From assembly GCA_021851715.1 (NCBI GenBank), contig JAJZCR010000022.1:1-50364 (forward strand): DNA of 50,364 nt, in the 5' to 3' direction. The DNA is from Planctomycetota bacterium. Lineage in GTDB: Bacteria; Planctomycetota; Phycisphaerae; WQYP01. Positions 16,601-25,068 of the stretch are shown here, one piece after another; position 1 is the first letter of the stretch; every line of letters starts with the position of its first letter. The notes under the pieces were generated by a model. That model was not told the origin of the DNA, ran no database searches, and saw only the letters and a program-made list of their open reading frames with translations. The position numbers were made by a program, and so were the translations under genes.

Positions 16601-17524
16601 GCCGGCCAGACCCTGCAGGCCCTGACCGGAAAGCTTAGCGCCTCGCCGGTGACGCACCTGCTGCAGGTGGAAGACCTCAGCGGAGCCATTGCCGGTGGAG
16701 CCATTGCCGGCCACGTATCTTTAAGTATCCGTAAAAAGCCCGCTTTTTACGCCAGCCTTATCCTTGATCACGCGGAGCTTGCCGACTTGCTTTCCAGCCC
16801 GGGACCTGTCCACACCCCGGGTCGACCGCCATTACCCCATCCCACCGTTCGCACCCACCCCGCCATCCCAACATTCGGCCCTGCTCGGCAACCCCCTGCC
16901 AAGCCGCAACGGCCGATCGTGATTCGTCCGGACAACACCACCCAGCCGTCCACAATGCCCGCCCAGAAGCCTGTGGCAACCCGCCCGGCTACCACCACCC
17001 CGGCGGACACGGATGATAATCTACCCTCCAGAATTCCCGACAAAAATACCGGCAAGGTCACCGCCTCTTTTAAGATGCGCGGAATCTGGGGACAAACCAG
17101 CACCATGCGCGGCGACGGCATTTTATTGGTGCGACATGCAGATATTTACAATGTACCACTGGCCATGGGACTTTTGCAGGTGGCAACGCTGCGGCTGCCG
17201 GTCAGTCACGCGTTTCAATTCTGCAAAATTGTGTATTCCATCGACCATGGAACCATTCACTTCAAAAAAATTATTCTCACCAGCCCCGGAGTCAATCTGG
17301 ACGGCCATGGCAGCCTGCATCTGGCTTCGCAGCGGTTAAGGCTTACGCTTGTTACCCATTCACCGCACGGCACTCGAATTCCCATACTGGGCCTGCTTTT
17401 CGGCCTGGTAAGATCGCAACTCCTGCAGCTTCAGGTGTATGGAACCCTGCAGCATCCCACGGTAATACCAACGGCATTGAACATCCTTGAACTGCCTTTT
17501 CGCCTCTTCTCCCACCGCAAGTAA
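13643..17524 (+). CDS. Very large AsmA/TamB-like envelope protein
   Basis: Up to 1293 residues. A basic N-terminal part is followed by one membrane helix (about residues 62-86), leaving the rest in the periplasm, as in the AsmA/DUF3971/TamB group, which form bridges for lipid transport to the outer membrane. A motif of the form P-hydrophobic-x-H-V-H-G recurs near residues 463 (PYPLHHVHG), 580 (PYPLSHVHG) and 702 (PWPLTHVHM). More distant versions lie near 346 and 834, so the body is made of units of about 117-132 residues. Residues about 1053-1135 are Pro/Thr-rich. The C-terminal part (LLQVATLRLPV to the end) resembles the AsmA C-terminal domain. The start is uncertain: ATGs at 13643, 13727 and 13808 are in frame and none has a strong ribosome-binding site. 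A divergon-wide role in lipid transport is inference. Confidence 0.75.
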   Translation: MASGQAHEKGNDVKNFRRSSGRPFVKCSMAKYARANPAKWWKTRSVGRGHRSPHAMFVSPWRRLLSLAVLLVLAAIIAVLFYLMNPKRLSRMASIVLSNVFDGDVSVSSAHLSLAGTLQLTGVTLRTHRGSGPGRVLFSAHQVQLGFNWLGLITGRLHAVRLVAIAPTLNLVHNLDTDRWNYQNFIQRRSSTSAATPGSIHSLPVILLQHASIRWGRIRHGRYQIIGQSYVEGRLQPRPGIPSTYQFEIDQRTHPGGPPGIHITGSWNLSTQNFVAHIGHIALNHALRRSLPLEIRNYLLKYHLQGNLADIVFGLNPTDGITLRFTLNDVTLQIPLTSRRGGKHLLPLIDLSGILRFSRSAITIHHLAGKVMGNTFLVPKAVFDGYTSGMPFQLTLRIPHLNIPRLAPAILEMRGFGAARAIFNRLRPSGTMALNMAIQRATAGEMPAIHGHIALQNVQARYVHFPYPLHHVHGVVDFSTRAIHFIHVRGLAETFPCSLNGLVGINSDTAPIDLHISSNHAFFDRRLADCLPRPIHRIWNRFHPYGTGRFVCHVTRIAGTTGAPLIAIHIFPTNVRASYRDFPYPLSHVHGELYFTPTQTRIIRLSATGPAHQGKIIFTGTVTYNPSNLATMQPKVRLIASAVPLNRRLLESLPRYYQAWIAKLYATGLVSMNAMITRGLKGQPAVAGTIGLTRGTMRPPELPWPLTHVHMQTYIDPDHFNINSLTAQAGVAKPGSPIGTLQMQADINTQSNSRSTVLASGSWRHIVINPLPPPALPPRWKALWAKWKPGGSMNGTFSTTLTVHKRRTATMGTVALTRLNIHVLPQQMSLAPAALPTPISNLTGMIHITQTGVALHHIAGTVGAIHLQAGGSYVYKTQTLAAHGQADSNTIAAAWIAKFPAKSRNFITPLAPTAQWSLHLKSLTRTPVKAGALWSFQGGLKLNDLATHGTIQSVCEHLTTHFTGSWNTQDTAPSIHANFALAGFSIAGQTLQALTGKLSASPVTHLLQVEDLSGAIAGGAIAGHVSLSIRKKPAFYASLILDHAELADLLSSPGPVHTPGRPPLPHPTVRTHPAIPTFGPARQPPAKPQRPIVIRPDNTTQPSTMPAQKPVATRPATTTPADTDDNLPSRIPDKNTGKVTASFKMRGIWGQTSTMRGDGILLVRHADIYNVPLAMGLLQVATLRLPVSHAFQFCKIVYSIDHGTIHFKKIILTSPGVNLDGHGSLHLASQRLRLTLVTHSPHGTRIPILGLLFGLVRSQLLQLQVYGTLQHPTVIPTALNILELPFRLFSHRK

Positions 17525-17948
17525 GACTTCGCCAGCCTGCAGCCCGGCCGGCGCAGCGGCCATCTTTAAAGCGTCGCCGATGGCCTGCCAACTGCACCTG
17601 CACTCCGCCAAGCCGCCAGGACTCCCGCACCGGCTGCCATCCGGTCGATCCTCCATTTCACTCCACGGCGATCAATATCCGGGTGCCATGGCTGCTTTGT
17701 GACAACACTCGCTATTGCCTGCCCTTGTGTCCGGCCATGGTAAATTGCTACAATATCGGCAATTGGCCCGATAGGCGATTGGCTGTGCCCGCGTATCTCC
17801 GGCCAGCGCACGGATGTAAAATCGGTGCAGACCAGGGATGGGTCCGTAACGTGACTGATATTTTTCTTACCGCTCCAGCACACTTCGCCGACCAACCTGG
17901 CAATTGCGTTCGTTTTTCGCGATACCTCTTTTACCTTAAGGATTGTCG
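17525..17948. other. Intergenic region before ftsW
   Basis: About 420 bases without a convincing gene. A 139-codon minus-strand reading at 17566-17985 has no recognisable family and overlaps the start of ftsW, so I do not call it. The stretch holds one promoter-like pair for the rightward cell-wall cluster (see 17725-17754) and would give ftsW a long leader of nearly 190 bases. The leader between 17760 and 17940 may be regulatory, but I see no known riboswitch. Confidence 0.4.
17725..17754 (+). promoter_or_regulatory. Possible sigma-70-type promoter of the ftsW cluster
   Basis: TTGTGT (17725-17730) and TACAAT (17749-17754) are separated by 18 bases, on the strand and side expected for the rightward ftsW-murG-murC-murB-ddl-ftsQ genes. 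The -35 box matches four of six consensus bases and the -10 five of six. Confidence 0.45.
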
Positions 17949-19325
17949 ATGACTGAACTTCACGAGCACACCCTGGTTCCCACACAGATGAACCGGCAGG
18001 ATGGTCACAGCAATGGGCACACGCCCGTCACGGCGCAACACGCAGTATCCGTCGCCCCCTGGAAACGGCTCACCATTCGTCCGCTTGGTCTTTCGCTGGA
18101 TCAGGTGCTCATGCTCATCGCCCTGACCTTGCTTGGCTTTGGCTTTCTTATGGTGCATAGCGCGGATGCCCGGGTAGAGTCGGTGAATTTTAGAACAGAA
18201 TTAACCCGGCTGATTTTCAGCGCCGTCACCATACACGTACTACTAGCCGTGGCGGCCATGTGGGCGCTCTCGCGACTCAATTACCGCAAACTCATCGGCC
18301 AACGCCTGGCTACCTCGCCGGCCACCATCCTGATGATTGTGTCTTTCTGTCTGCTCGTGCTGGTGCTGACCCATTTTGGAGCCCGAATCAACGGTGCCAA
18401 ACGCTGGCTCGTGATACCGCTGGGCAGCCATCGCATCAGCTTTGAGCCATCCGAACTGGCCAAATGGGGCATGGTCCTGTTTATCGCCGCCTTTGCCGTG
18501 CATCAGGCCGACCATATCCGCAGTTTCTGGAAAGGATTTATTCCCCTTGTTGTCGCCACCGGCCTGATCTGTCTGCCCATCCTGGTGGAAGATTTCGGCA
18601 CCGCCGTTCTGATTGGCACTGTCGCGGTGATGCTGATGCTGCTGGCCGGTTGCCGCTGGTGGCATATTGCCCTGCTGCTGCCGGTGGCGGCCGTGCTGGC
18701 CTACTTTGCCGTCTGGCACAGCGCCTATCGCCGGGAACGCCTGCTCATATTTTTGCACCCGCATCTGGACCCCAAAGGTGCCGGTTACAATCCCATTCAA
18801 TCGATGCTGTCTTTTCACAGCGGTGGATTCTGGGGGCGGGGACTGGGCAATGGAATTCAAAAAATGGGCTTCCTGCCGGAAGATAGCACGGATTTCATCT
18901 TCAGCCTCATTGCCGAAGAACTCGGTTTTTTCGGCTGCATGCTGGTGATCTCACTTTTCATGGGTTTGACGATCTGCGGATGGATGGTCACGCACCGGGC
19001 TACAGACCTGTTCGGCAAGCTGCTCTCCTTTGGAGCCACCGCCACCATCGCATTTCAGGCCATGATGAATGTGGCCGTGGTCACCGTAACGGTACCCACC
19101 AAAGGAATCGCCCTGCCCCTGATTTCCGCCGGTGGCACAGGCTGGGTCCTGACCGCGGCGGCCATCGGGTTGCTGATGAGCGTGGAACGGGTAAATCGCC
19201 TGGAATCCCTGGCTACACCCGGTACAACCACCGGATCGTCTGACCGTCTGGGTCTACACGTGGTATCCGCACGGGAATCACCGGTATTACCCGTCCGGCC
19301 CGTCCCGGCATCGGAGCAATCGTGA
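17949..19325 (+). CDS. ftsW: Septal peptidoglycan polymerase FtsW (SEDS family)
   Basis: A 458-residue SEDS-family glycosyltransferase that polymerises lipid II into glycan strands at the septum together with a class B PBP. About ten membrane helices follow a 45-residue cytoplasmic N-terminus. Family landmarks are GARINGAKRWLVIPLGSHRISFEPSELAKWGMV (RWI/FQPSELAK-type motif), the large loop SMLSFHSGGFWGRGLGNG, and PEDSTDFIFSLIAEELGFFG, matching the conserved TDFIFaviaEElG signature. The ATG at 17949 has AAGGA seven bases upstream; a TTG at 17943 is less likely. Its stop overlaps the murG GTG. Being next to murG/murC favours FtsW over the elongation homologue RodA. Confidence 0.92.
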   Translation: MTELHEHTLVPTQMNRQDGHSNGHTPVTAQHAVSVAPWKRLTIRPLGLSLDQVLMLIALTLLGFGFLMVHSADARVESVNFRTELTRLIFSAVTIHVLLAVAAMWALSRLNYRKLIGQRLATSPATILMIVSFCLLVLVLTHFGARINGAKRWLVIPLGSHRISFEPSELAKWGMVLFIAAFAVHQADHIRSFWKGFIPLVVATGLICLPILVEDFGTAVLIGTVAVMLMLLAGCRWWHIALLLPVAAVLAYFAVWHSAYRRERLLIFLHPHLDPKGAGYNPIQSMLSFHSGGFWGRGLGNGIQKMGFLPEDSTDFIFSLIAEELGFFGCMLVISLFMGLTICGWMVTHRATDLFGKLLSFGATATIAFQAMMNVAVVTVTVPTKGIALPLISAGGTGWVLTAAAIGLLMSVERVNRLESLATPGTTTGSSDRLGLHVVSARESPVLPVRPVPASEQS

Positions 19326-20605
19326 GCCAACCCACCGGCCATATTGAACCACCAGAGGCCAAGCTGGCTGTGGAAGCGGTCCCCGACTCCATCCCCCCCC
19401 TGCCCACACCTGGGTCAGGCCTGCCGGTTCGCGTGATCATGGCGGGTGGCGGAACCGGCGGCCATGTCTATCCTGGCCTGGCCGTGGCCGAAATTCTGCG
19501 GCGATGGTACACCGATCAATTGCATCTGGTATGGGCAGCCACGCCGCGCCCCATTGATCAGCGGCTGTTGGCGGGTTTCAGTCAGGATTATGTGGCTCAG
19601 CCGGTGCGAACATTGACCAAAAAGCCCTGGCAATGGTGGCCCTTTCTACAAGCCTGGCGGAAAAGCTGTAACTATTGGCGAAGCTATTTCCAGCAGCATT
19701 CCGTTCACGCAGTGTTGGCGCTGGGTGGTTACGCAGCCGCACCGGCGGCCGTGGTTGCCTCGGAAATGCGCATTCCCTTGGCGGTACTCAATCCCGATTC
19801 GGTTCCCGGCGTGACCAATCGTTTTTTAATGCGCCGCGCCGATCAGGTGTTTACGCAGTGGGATTTACCGGCTGCCGCTCTGTGCAAGTATGCCGCGAAA
19901 ACAGTGGTTACCGGGTGCCCCATTCGCCCATCCCTGACATGCTTATCCCGCCAACAAGCAGCCCTGCGCCTGCAGATGGATCCCGATCGGCCCACACTGG
20001 TAATAACCGGCGCTTCCCTGGGTGCCAAAACCATTAACGATGCCATCATCGCCCTGCTGGATCAGCCCGACATTCTTGGCGTTCTACAGGGATCAGCCGC
20101 CACAGAAAATGCAGGCTCGTCCCATGACCATTCGTCCTGGCAGATTCTGCATCTGACCGGATTGGGCCAAGCCACAGCAGCGCGAACAGCGGCATCCAAA
20201 TTCAAGCCCGGATTTTGGAAGGTGCTCGAATATGCCGACGATATGGCCGCGGTCTGGGCGATGGCCGATCTGGCCATCGCCAGAGCCGGTGCGGGGCTTT
20301 GCGCGGAACTGACCGCCTGTGGGGTGCCGGCAATTTTGCTGCCCTATCCGTTTCATCGCGATAATCACCAGCAAGCCAATGCCGCCCATCTAACCGCCGC
20401 CGGAGCGGCAAGGATGGTCACGGATGCCAAGGATGCCGCCATCAACGCTGCGGCGCTTCGCCCGGTTCTAGTGGAATTGCTGAGCCATCCCACCACGCTC
20501 CAAACCATGGCCCAGGCATCCCGACGTTTGGGCAGACCGCAGGCGGCCGCCGACGTAGCCCGTCGACTAATCCTGCTGATGACAGAGAAAGTCAACAGCC
20601 GATAA
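19322..20605 (+). CDS. murG: UDP-GlcNAc transferase MurG
   Basis: Adds GlcNAc to lipid I to make lipid II on the inner face of the membrane. It is 427 residues long, including a 36-residue Pro-rich N-terminal extension not usual in the family (E. coli MurG has 355). The GT-B signatures are present: MAGGGTGGHVYPGLAVAEIL near residue 40, LALGGYAAAPAAV, and the donor-binding RAGAGLCAELTACGVPAILLPYP followed by HQQANA. Where most MurG proteins have HEQN before VPG, this one has LNPDSVPGVTNRFL, a notable change in the acceptor side. The start is a GTG overlapping the ftsW stop (GTGA). Confidence 0.93.
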   Translation: MSQPTGHIEPPEAKLAVEAVPDSIPPLPTPGSGLPVRVIMAGGGTGGHVYPGLAVAEILRRWYTDQLHLVWAATPRPIDQRLLAGFSQDYVAQPVRTLTKKPWQWWPFLQAWRKSCNYWRSYFQQHSVHAVLALGGYAAAPAAVVASEMRIPLAVLNPDSVPGVTNRFLMRRADQVFTQWDLPAAALCKYAAKTVVTGCPIRPSLTCLSRQQAALRLQMDPDRPTLVITGASLGAKTINDAIIALLDQPDILGVLQGSAATENAGSSHDHSSWQILHLTGLGQATAARTAASKFKPGFWKVLEYADDMAAVWAMADLAIARAGAGLCAELTACGVPAILLPYPFHRDNHQQANAAHLTAAGAARMVTDAKDAAINAAALRPVLVELLSHPTTLQTMAQASRRLGRPQAAADVARRLILLMTEKVNSR

Positions 20606-20637
20606 TGATGTTGGGATTCCGGTGCGCAGTCTGAATC

Positions 20638-20659
20638 GTACCCGCCGTACAACGGGTAC
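20638..20659 (+). repeat. Inverted repeat between murG and murC
   Basis: GTACCCG (20638-20644) and CGGGTAC (20653-20659) form a perfect 7-bp stem with an eight-base loop in the 151-base gap between murG and murC. No T-run follows, so it is a weak terminator candidate; it might attenuate or stabilise the message. Confidence 0.3.
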
Positions 20660-20756
20660 CCTGTGCAGGCCAAATAACAGCCAGGCAGGCGGCGTCGGCT
20701 ACCATGGCCCAATCAGCCGCCGCTGAACTAAAACCCCGAAAGGAGACTAAGGATCT

Positions 20757-22223
20757 GTGACTCTAGCGGCGATAAAATCAGGCGGTAAAATTACTTTGCA
20801 ATTAACTGACACTCCAGAACATGGCGATGGTTCTTCCGGCCCCGCGATTGATCCTTTTACCGGGCTTCACGTGCATTTTATAGGCATCGGCGGCAGCGGT
20901 ATGAACGGTCTGGCGCAGATGCTGATTCAATCCCGGGCCATTGTTTCCGGCACAGACCGGACCCGGTCGATGGCTACCGAAAAACTCAGTGCGCTGGGAG
21001 CCAAAATCGCCTATGACCACGGTGCCGCCGCCATCCCACCGGAATGTGATATGGTCATTCATTCCGCCGCCATCAAAGCCGACCATCCGGAAATGATCGA
21101 GGCCGCCCGTCGCGGCCTTCAAATTCTCAAGTATGCTCAGCTTCTCGGCCAAATGATGACGTCCAGGCGGGGCATTGCCATTGCCGGAACTCATGGCAAG
21201 TCCACCACTACGGCCATGACCGCCTATGCCCTCACCCAGGCCGCAATGGACCCATCGTTTGTAGTGGGGGCGAATTGCCGCCAGTTGCAAGGCTCCGCCC
21301 ACGGTGGTGGCGGACGTCTCTTTGTGGTCGAAGCCTGCGAGTATGACCGCAGCTTTCTAAACCTTCGTCCGCATATTGCGGCCATATTGAACATCGAAGA
21401 AGACCATTTGGATTACTATCACGACATTCACGAAATTGTCGAGGCCTTTGCGCAACTGTTGCGGCAGGTAGACCCGGCCGGTGCGATTATTACCCAGGTC
21501 CAGGATGAACATTGCATGGCCGCGGCGCAGGTGGCCGGTGTCAAGGTCGAAACCTATGGCATTGAAACAGAAGCCTGCTGGCAGGCCGTGAATTTGGCCA
21601 CCGCCCATGGTCGGCAATCTTTTGACGTGTTGTACAACAACCGCCCCATGGGCCGGATCTCAATCCGGCTGGCCGGCCGGCATAATGTGGGCAATGCCCT
21701 GGTGACCGCGGCCATCGGCGTGCACTGCGGTGCCAACTGGGAGGCGGTGGCTGAGGGGATTGCCAATTTTGGCGGGGTGGATCGCCGCAGTGAGTTTCTC
21801 GGGCAGCGCGGTGGAATCAATTTTGTCGATGATTACGGCCACCACCCCACCGAAATTCGTGCCACGCTCCAGGCCCTGCGCGGCCATTATGCACCGCGGC
21901 GGCTGATCTGCGTGTTTCAGCCGCACCAGCACAGCCGCACCCGGTTTTTACTCAACGACTTCGCCCGTAGTTTTGCCCAGGCGGATCTTACGATTGTCCC
22001 GGATATTTACTTCGTCCGCGACAGCGAACTCGACCGCCAGGCCGTCAATGCCTCCATGCTCGTGGACCGCATCCGCGACAATGGACGCCAGGCGAGGTAT
22101 ATTCCGGACTTCCCGGGTATTATAAATTATCTGCAGGGACAACTGCAGCCCGGAGATTTAGTGGTATCCATGGGCGCTGGCCCCGTTTGGGAAATTACGC
22201 ATGAATTGGTACGCCGGTTTTGA
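20757..22223 (+). CDS. murC: UDP-N-acetylmuramate--L-alanine ligase MurC
   Basis: ATP-dependent ligase that adds the first amino acid of the peptidoglycan stem peptide. At 488 residues it is a normal MurC with a 35-residue N-terminal extension. The UDP-binding loop is HFIGIGGSGMNGLA, the ATP P-loop GTHGKSTTTAM, the central-domain motif EACEYDRSFLNLRPHIAAILNIEEDHLDYY, the hinge GRHNVGNALVTAAIG, and the C-terminal DDYGHHPTEIRATLQALR followed by FQPHQHSRT. The start is a GTG preceded by AAAGGAG and AAGGA. MurB begins 23 bases before its end, in another frame. Confidence 0.96.
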   Translation: MTLAAIKSGGKITLQLTDTPEHGDGSSGPAIDPFTGLHVHFIGIGGSGMNGLAQMLIQSRAIVSGTDRTRSMATEKLSALGAKIAYDHGAAAIPPECDMVIHSAAIKADHPEMIEAARRGLQILKYAQLLGQMMTSRRGIAIAGTHGKSTTTAMTAYALTQAAMDPSFVVGANCRQLQGSAHGGGGRLFVVEACEYDRSFLNLRPHIAAILNIEEDHLDYYHDIHEIVEAFAQLLRQVDPAGAIITQVQDEHCMAAAQVAGVKVETYGIETEACWQAVNLATAHGRQSFDVLYNNRPMGRISIRLAGRHNVGNALVTAAIGVHCGANWEAVAEGIANFGGVDRRSEFLGQRGGINFVDDYGHHPTEIRATLQALRGHYAPRRLICVFQPHQHSRTRFLLNDFARSFAQADLTIVPDIYFVRDSELDRQAVNASMLVDRIRDNGRQARYIPDFPGIINYLQGQLQPGDLVVSMGAGPVWEITHELVRRF

Positions 22224-23079
22224 GACCGCGGTAACGGAAAATGTGCCCCTGGCACCCAAGACGTGGTTTAACGTCGGCGGTCCGGCGCGTTATTTTGTCG
22301 AGCCGGAAGATGCCGCCCAGGCCGCCGCCATCCTGCTGCGTCTGCGCGAAAAGGATATCCCGATCTATGTGCTGGGGGCCGGGGCCAACCTGCTCGTCAG
22401 CGATGCCGGGGTCAACGGGGCCGTTATTCATCTCAATCGCAGTGCCTTCAAAACCATGGCATTCGATGGGTGCCAGGTTTCCGCCGGGGCCGGCGCTGAC
22501 GTTCAACGATTAATCCGCGAATGTGCACACAAGGGGCTTTCGGGGCTGGAATGTCTGGCCGGAATTCCTGGGACTGTGGGCGGCGAAATACGGATGAACG
22601 CCGGCGGTGCCTTTGGAGATATCGGATCGCAGGTGCTGGACGTTACCGTCATGGATATAAACGGCCAGAGCTATACTCGGCAGCGCGATGACCTGGTCTT
22701 TGAATATCGCCACTCGAACATTACCGCCAAACTGATTCTCGCTGCCACCTTTGAACTTATCCCGGATGACCCCAACCGAATTGCCGAAAAAGTCAAGGAA
22801 ATCTGGATGTTCAAACGCAACTCCCAGCCGTTGTCCGAAAATAACGCCGGTTGTATTTTTAAGAATGTCAACGGCACTTCCGCCGGCCAGTTAATTGATA
22901 AAACCGGCCTTAAGGGCCTGTGCATCGGCGGAGCCGAAGTTTCCCAGAGGCATGCCAATTTCATTGTGGCCAAACCAGGATGCAAAGCTGCCGATATCCA
23001 GGCCCTCATCACGCAGGTACGCAGGCGTGTCCAGGAAAAATTCGGGATCATTCTGGAAACCGAAGTGGCCATCTGGTAG
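22201..23079 (+). CDS. murB: UDP-N-acetylenolpyruvoylglucosamine reductase MurB
   Basis: FAD- and NADPH-dependent reductase that makes UDP-MurNAc. 292 residues, the size of the shorter type II enzymes. Landmarks are KTWFNVGGPARYFVEP, VLGAGANLLVSDAGVNGAVI (FAD binding), GLECLAGIPGTVGGEIRMNAG, the EYRHSN motif, NAGCIFKNVNGTSAGQLID with Cys at the proton-donor position held by Ser in E. coli, and the terminal catalytic Glu in ILETEVAIW. The ATG lies inside the end of murC, so translation of the two is probably coupled. Confidence 0.95.
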   Translation: MNWYAGFETAVTENVPLAPKTWFNVGGPARYFVEPEDAAQAAAILLRLREKDIPIYVLGAGANLLVSDAGVNGAVIHLNRSAFKTMAFDGCQVSAGAGADVQRLIRECAHKGLSGLECLAGIPGTVGGEIRMNAGGAFGDIGSQVLDVTVMDINGQSYTRQRDDLVFEYRHSNITAKLILAATFELIPDDPNRIAEKVKEIWMFKRNSQPLSENNAGCIFKNVNGTSAGQLIDKTGLKGLCIGGAEVSQRHANFIVAKPGCKAADIQALITQVRRRVQEKFGIILETEVAIW

Positions 23080-23149
23080 CCTACGCCAGGATAACTCATC
23101 GGCTGATCCGCGTATCGGCCGCGGAGGCTGGCTTAACAAAGGTATTGTC

Positions 23150-24112
23150 ATGGACGACAACCCAAAATCTCTGGCTATCACGCTTCTGGCGGGTGGCATA
23201 TCCTCCGAACGTGAAATTTCTCTTTTGACCGGTGAGCAAATTGCCGCCGCGCTGCGCCGTCGCGGCCACCGGGTCTTTCAGGCGGATATTGCCCCCACCA
23301 ATCTTGCCGCGCTCGACCATCAGCCGTGCGATGTTGTTTTTCCGGCTCTGCATGGAACCTTCGGCGAAGACGGCGGTATCCAGGAAATTCTGGAACAGCG
23401 CCGCCTGCCCTTTGTAGGCTCCGATTCCGCCTGCTCCCGCCTGGCCATGGACAAACTGGCCACCAAGAAAAAGCTGCTCGAAAATTCCGTCCCCACCCCT
23501 GACTGGCAGGTGGTATACTCCGGAAAATTCAAGGACAGTTGGGTACCCGCCAGCGGCATCGGCTATCCGTGTGTGATCAAACCCATTGCCGAAGGCAGCA
23601 GCGTGGACTGTGCCGTGTGCCGCAATGCCCAGGAGGCCCGCCAGCATCTGGCCTCTACGCTGTCCCGCCACGGCAGCATGTTGGTGGAACGCTTCATCAC
23701 CGGACCGGAACTGACCGTGGGAATTATCAATGGCACCCCCCTGCCCACCATTGAAATTCGATCCAAGGTGAACTTTTATGATTACCAGGCCAAATACGTC
23801 CGTCCCGATACTCAATACCTTTTTGATATTGACCTGTCCGCCACCGTGCTCAATGCAGTACGTACCGCCGCTTTAGACACCTGGCGGCTGGTCGGTGCCC
23901 GCCATCTGGCCCGGGTGGATATCATGGTGGATGCCGCCGCTTTACAGCCATTCGTGCTGGAAATTAACACCATGCCCGGCTTTACCAGCCATTCGCTGGT
24001 ACCCAAAGCCGCGCAACATGCCGGCATCTCTTTTGATGAACTCTGCGATCGCCTGGTGTGGATGGCCCACCAGGATGGAATCGTTTCCTCTGCGCCGCGC
24101 GGCGGAAAGTGA
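23150..24112 (+). CDS. ddl: D-alanine--D-alanine ligase
   Basis: Makes the D-Ala-D-Ala dipeptide for the peptidoglycan stem. The 320-residue ATP-grasp protein begins with ITLLAGGISSEREISLLTG, has FPALHGTFGEDGGIQ, the MDKLATKKKL segment, the ATP-binding KPIAEGSSVDCAV and VERFITGPELTVGII, and ends with EINTMPGFTSHSLVPKAA carrying the Mg-binding Glu and Asn. The ATG at 23150 has AAAGG upstream. The reading frame stays open back to 22895 inside murB, but that extension is out of keeping with the family and is rejected. Its TGA overlaps the likely start of ftsQ. Confidence 0.96.
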   Translation: MDDNPKSLAITLLAGGISSEREISLLTGEQIAAALRRRGHRVFQADIAPTNLAALDHQPCDVVFPALHGTFGEDGGIQEILEQRRLPFVGSDSACSRLAMDKLATKKKLLENSVPTPDWQVVYSGKFKDSWVPASGIGYPCVIKPIAEGSSVDCAVCRNAQEARQHLASTLSRHGSMLVERFITGPELTVGIINGTPLPTIEIRSKVNFYDYQAKYVRPDTQYLFDIDLSATVLNAVRTAALDTWRLVGARHLARVDIMVDAAALQPFVLEINTMPGFTSHSLVPKAAQHAGISFDELCDRLVWMAHQDGIVSSAPRGGK

Positions 24113-25068
24113 ATGTGAACACCATGGCCGACGACCATAACAGGATGCGTATCCGCCGACCCTGGCAAATTCCCTGGGTGCGCGGCCTGCTGGTGGCTTG
24201 TGTGGTTGGTGCTGTTGCAGCCGCCATCATTGAATCCTGGCACTATATTCACATTTATGCCCAAAAGATTATCGAAAAGCGCGATCACCGTCCCTTGAAA
24301 CGCATTGTCCTGCTGAATACCCCGCACTGGCTTTCCAAAAGTCTCCTCGATCAGATTGCCCAGGAAGCCGTCAACTATACCATTTTCAATCCGCGCCACC
24401 CGGATTACGCCATGCAACTGCGCGATCCCCTCAATGGCAACATCCTTAAAATCCTCGCCCGTCACTATTTACAGGATCAAAGTGTCGGCGAAAATGCCTG
24501 GATCAAACGCATTACTTTTATCCGCCGGGCGTGGACGCCCAGCGAGCAAATCATCCAGATCGCCGCCGTTTATCGCCAACCGGTGGCCGTCGTAGTTGGC
24601 CCCACCGGCGGTTACCTGCTGTCGCCCGGCGGTGTGCGCCTGCCCGGTCTGTATAAGACCAGCCAGCTTTCCGCGCTCCGCTGGCTTATCCAGATCATCG
24701 GTAGCCAGGCCGCCCCACCGGCGGCCGGTTCTCATGTGGATACCCCACGCATAAAAGTGGCACTGCAGTTGATCCATTTGCTCTCGCCACAGCCGTATTA
24801 TGGCCAGATTGCCGCGATTGACATGCATAACCTGGGCGGAAAAATCAGCTCCCTGGCTCCGCAAATAACGCTTCTCACCCGCTTTGGTACGCACGTATGG
24901 TGGGGCCGCGCTCCGGGCCAGGAAGGCTTTTATGAAGTGCCTGCGGCCCGCAAGCTCCAATCCTTGGCCAGTATCTACGCCCGCTTTGGCCGCATTGATG
25001 CCGATCGGGCCTATGTTGACATCCGCGGCGACCAGGTGCTGGTGCCAAAGCCCACCACTCAACCATGA
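24109..25068 (+). CDS. ftsQ: FtsQ/DivIB-like cell-division protein
   Basis: A bitopic protein of about 319 residues: short basic cytoplasmic tail (DDHNRMRIRRPWQIPWVRG), one membrane helix at about residues 26-46, and a large periplasmic part. The segment PLKRIVLLNTPHWLSKSLLDQIAQ fits a POTRA-type start, and the end RAYVDIRGDQVLVPKP matches the DlR...v ending of FtsQ. Sequence identity to characterised FtsQ is low, so the call rests on layout and on its place right after ddl, where ftsQ usually sits. It would link FtsW and its PBP to the divisome. The start may be the GTG at 24109 overlapping the ddl stop, or the ATG at 24124. No ftsA or ftsZ follows. Confidence 0.7.
   Translation: MNVNTMADDHNRMRIRRPWQIPWVRGLLVACVVGAVAAAIIESWHYIHIYAQKIIEKRDHRPLKRIVLLNTPHWLSKSLLDQIAQEAVNYTIFNPRHPDYAMQLRDPLNGNILKILARHYLQDQSVGENAWIKRITFIRRAWTPSEQIIQIAAVYRQPVAVVVGPTGGYLLSPGGVRLPGLYKTSQLSALRWLIQIIGSQAAPPAAGSHVDTPRIKVALQLIHLLSPQPYYGQIAAIDMHNLGGKISSLAPQITLLTRFGTHVWWGRAPGQEGFYEVPAARKLQSLASIYARFGRIDADRAYVDIRGDQVLVPKPTTQP

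Noticed and set aside
17566..17985. 139-codon minus-strand reading frame before ftsW
   Set aside because: No family match or ribosome-binding site, and it covers the ftsW start and its likely promoter.
22895..23149. Longer N-terminus for D-Ala-D-Ala ligase
   Set aside because: It lies inside murB in another frame, and the ATG at 23150 matches family length and has a ribosome-binding site.
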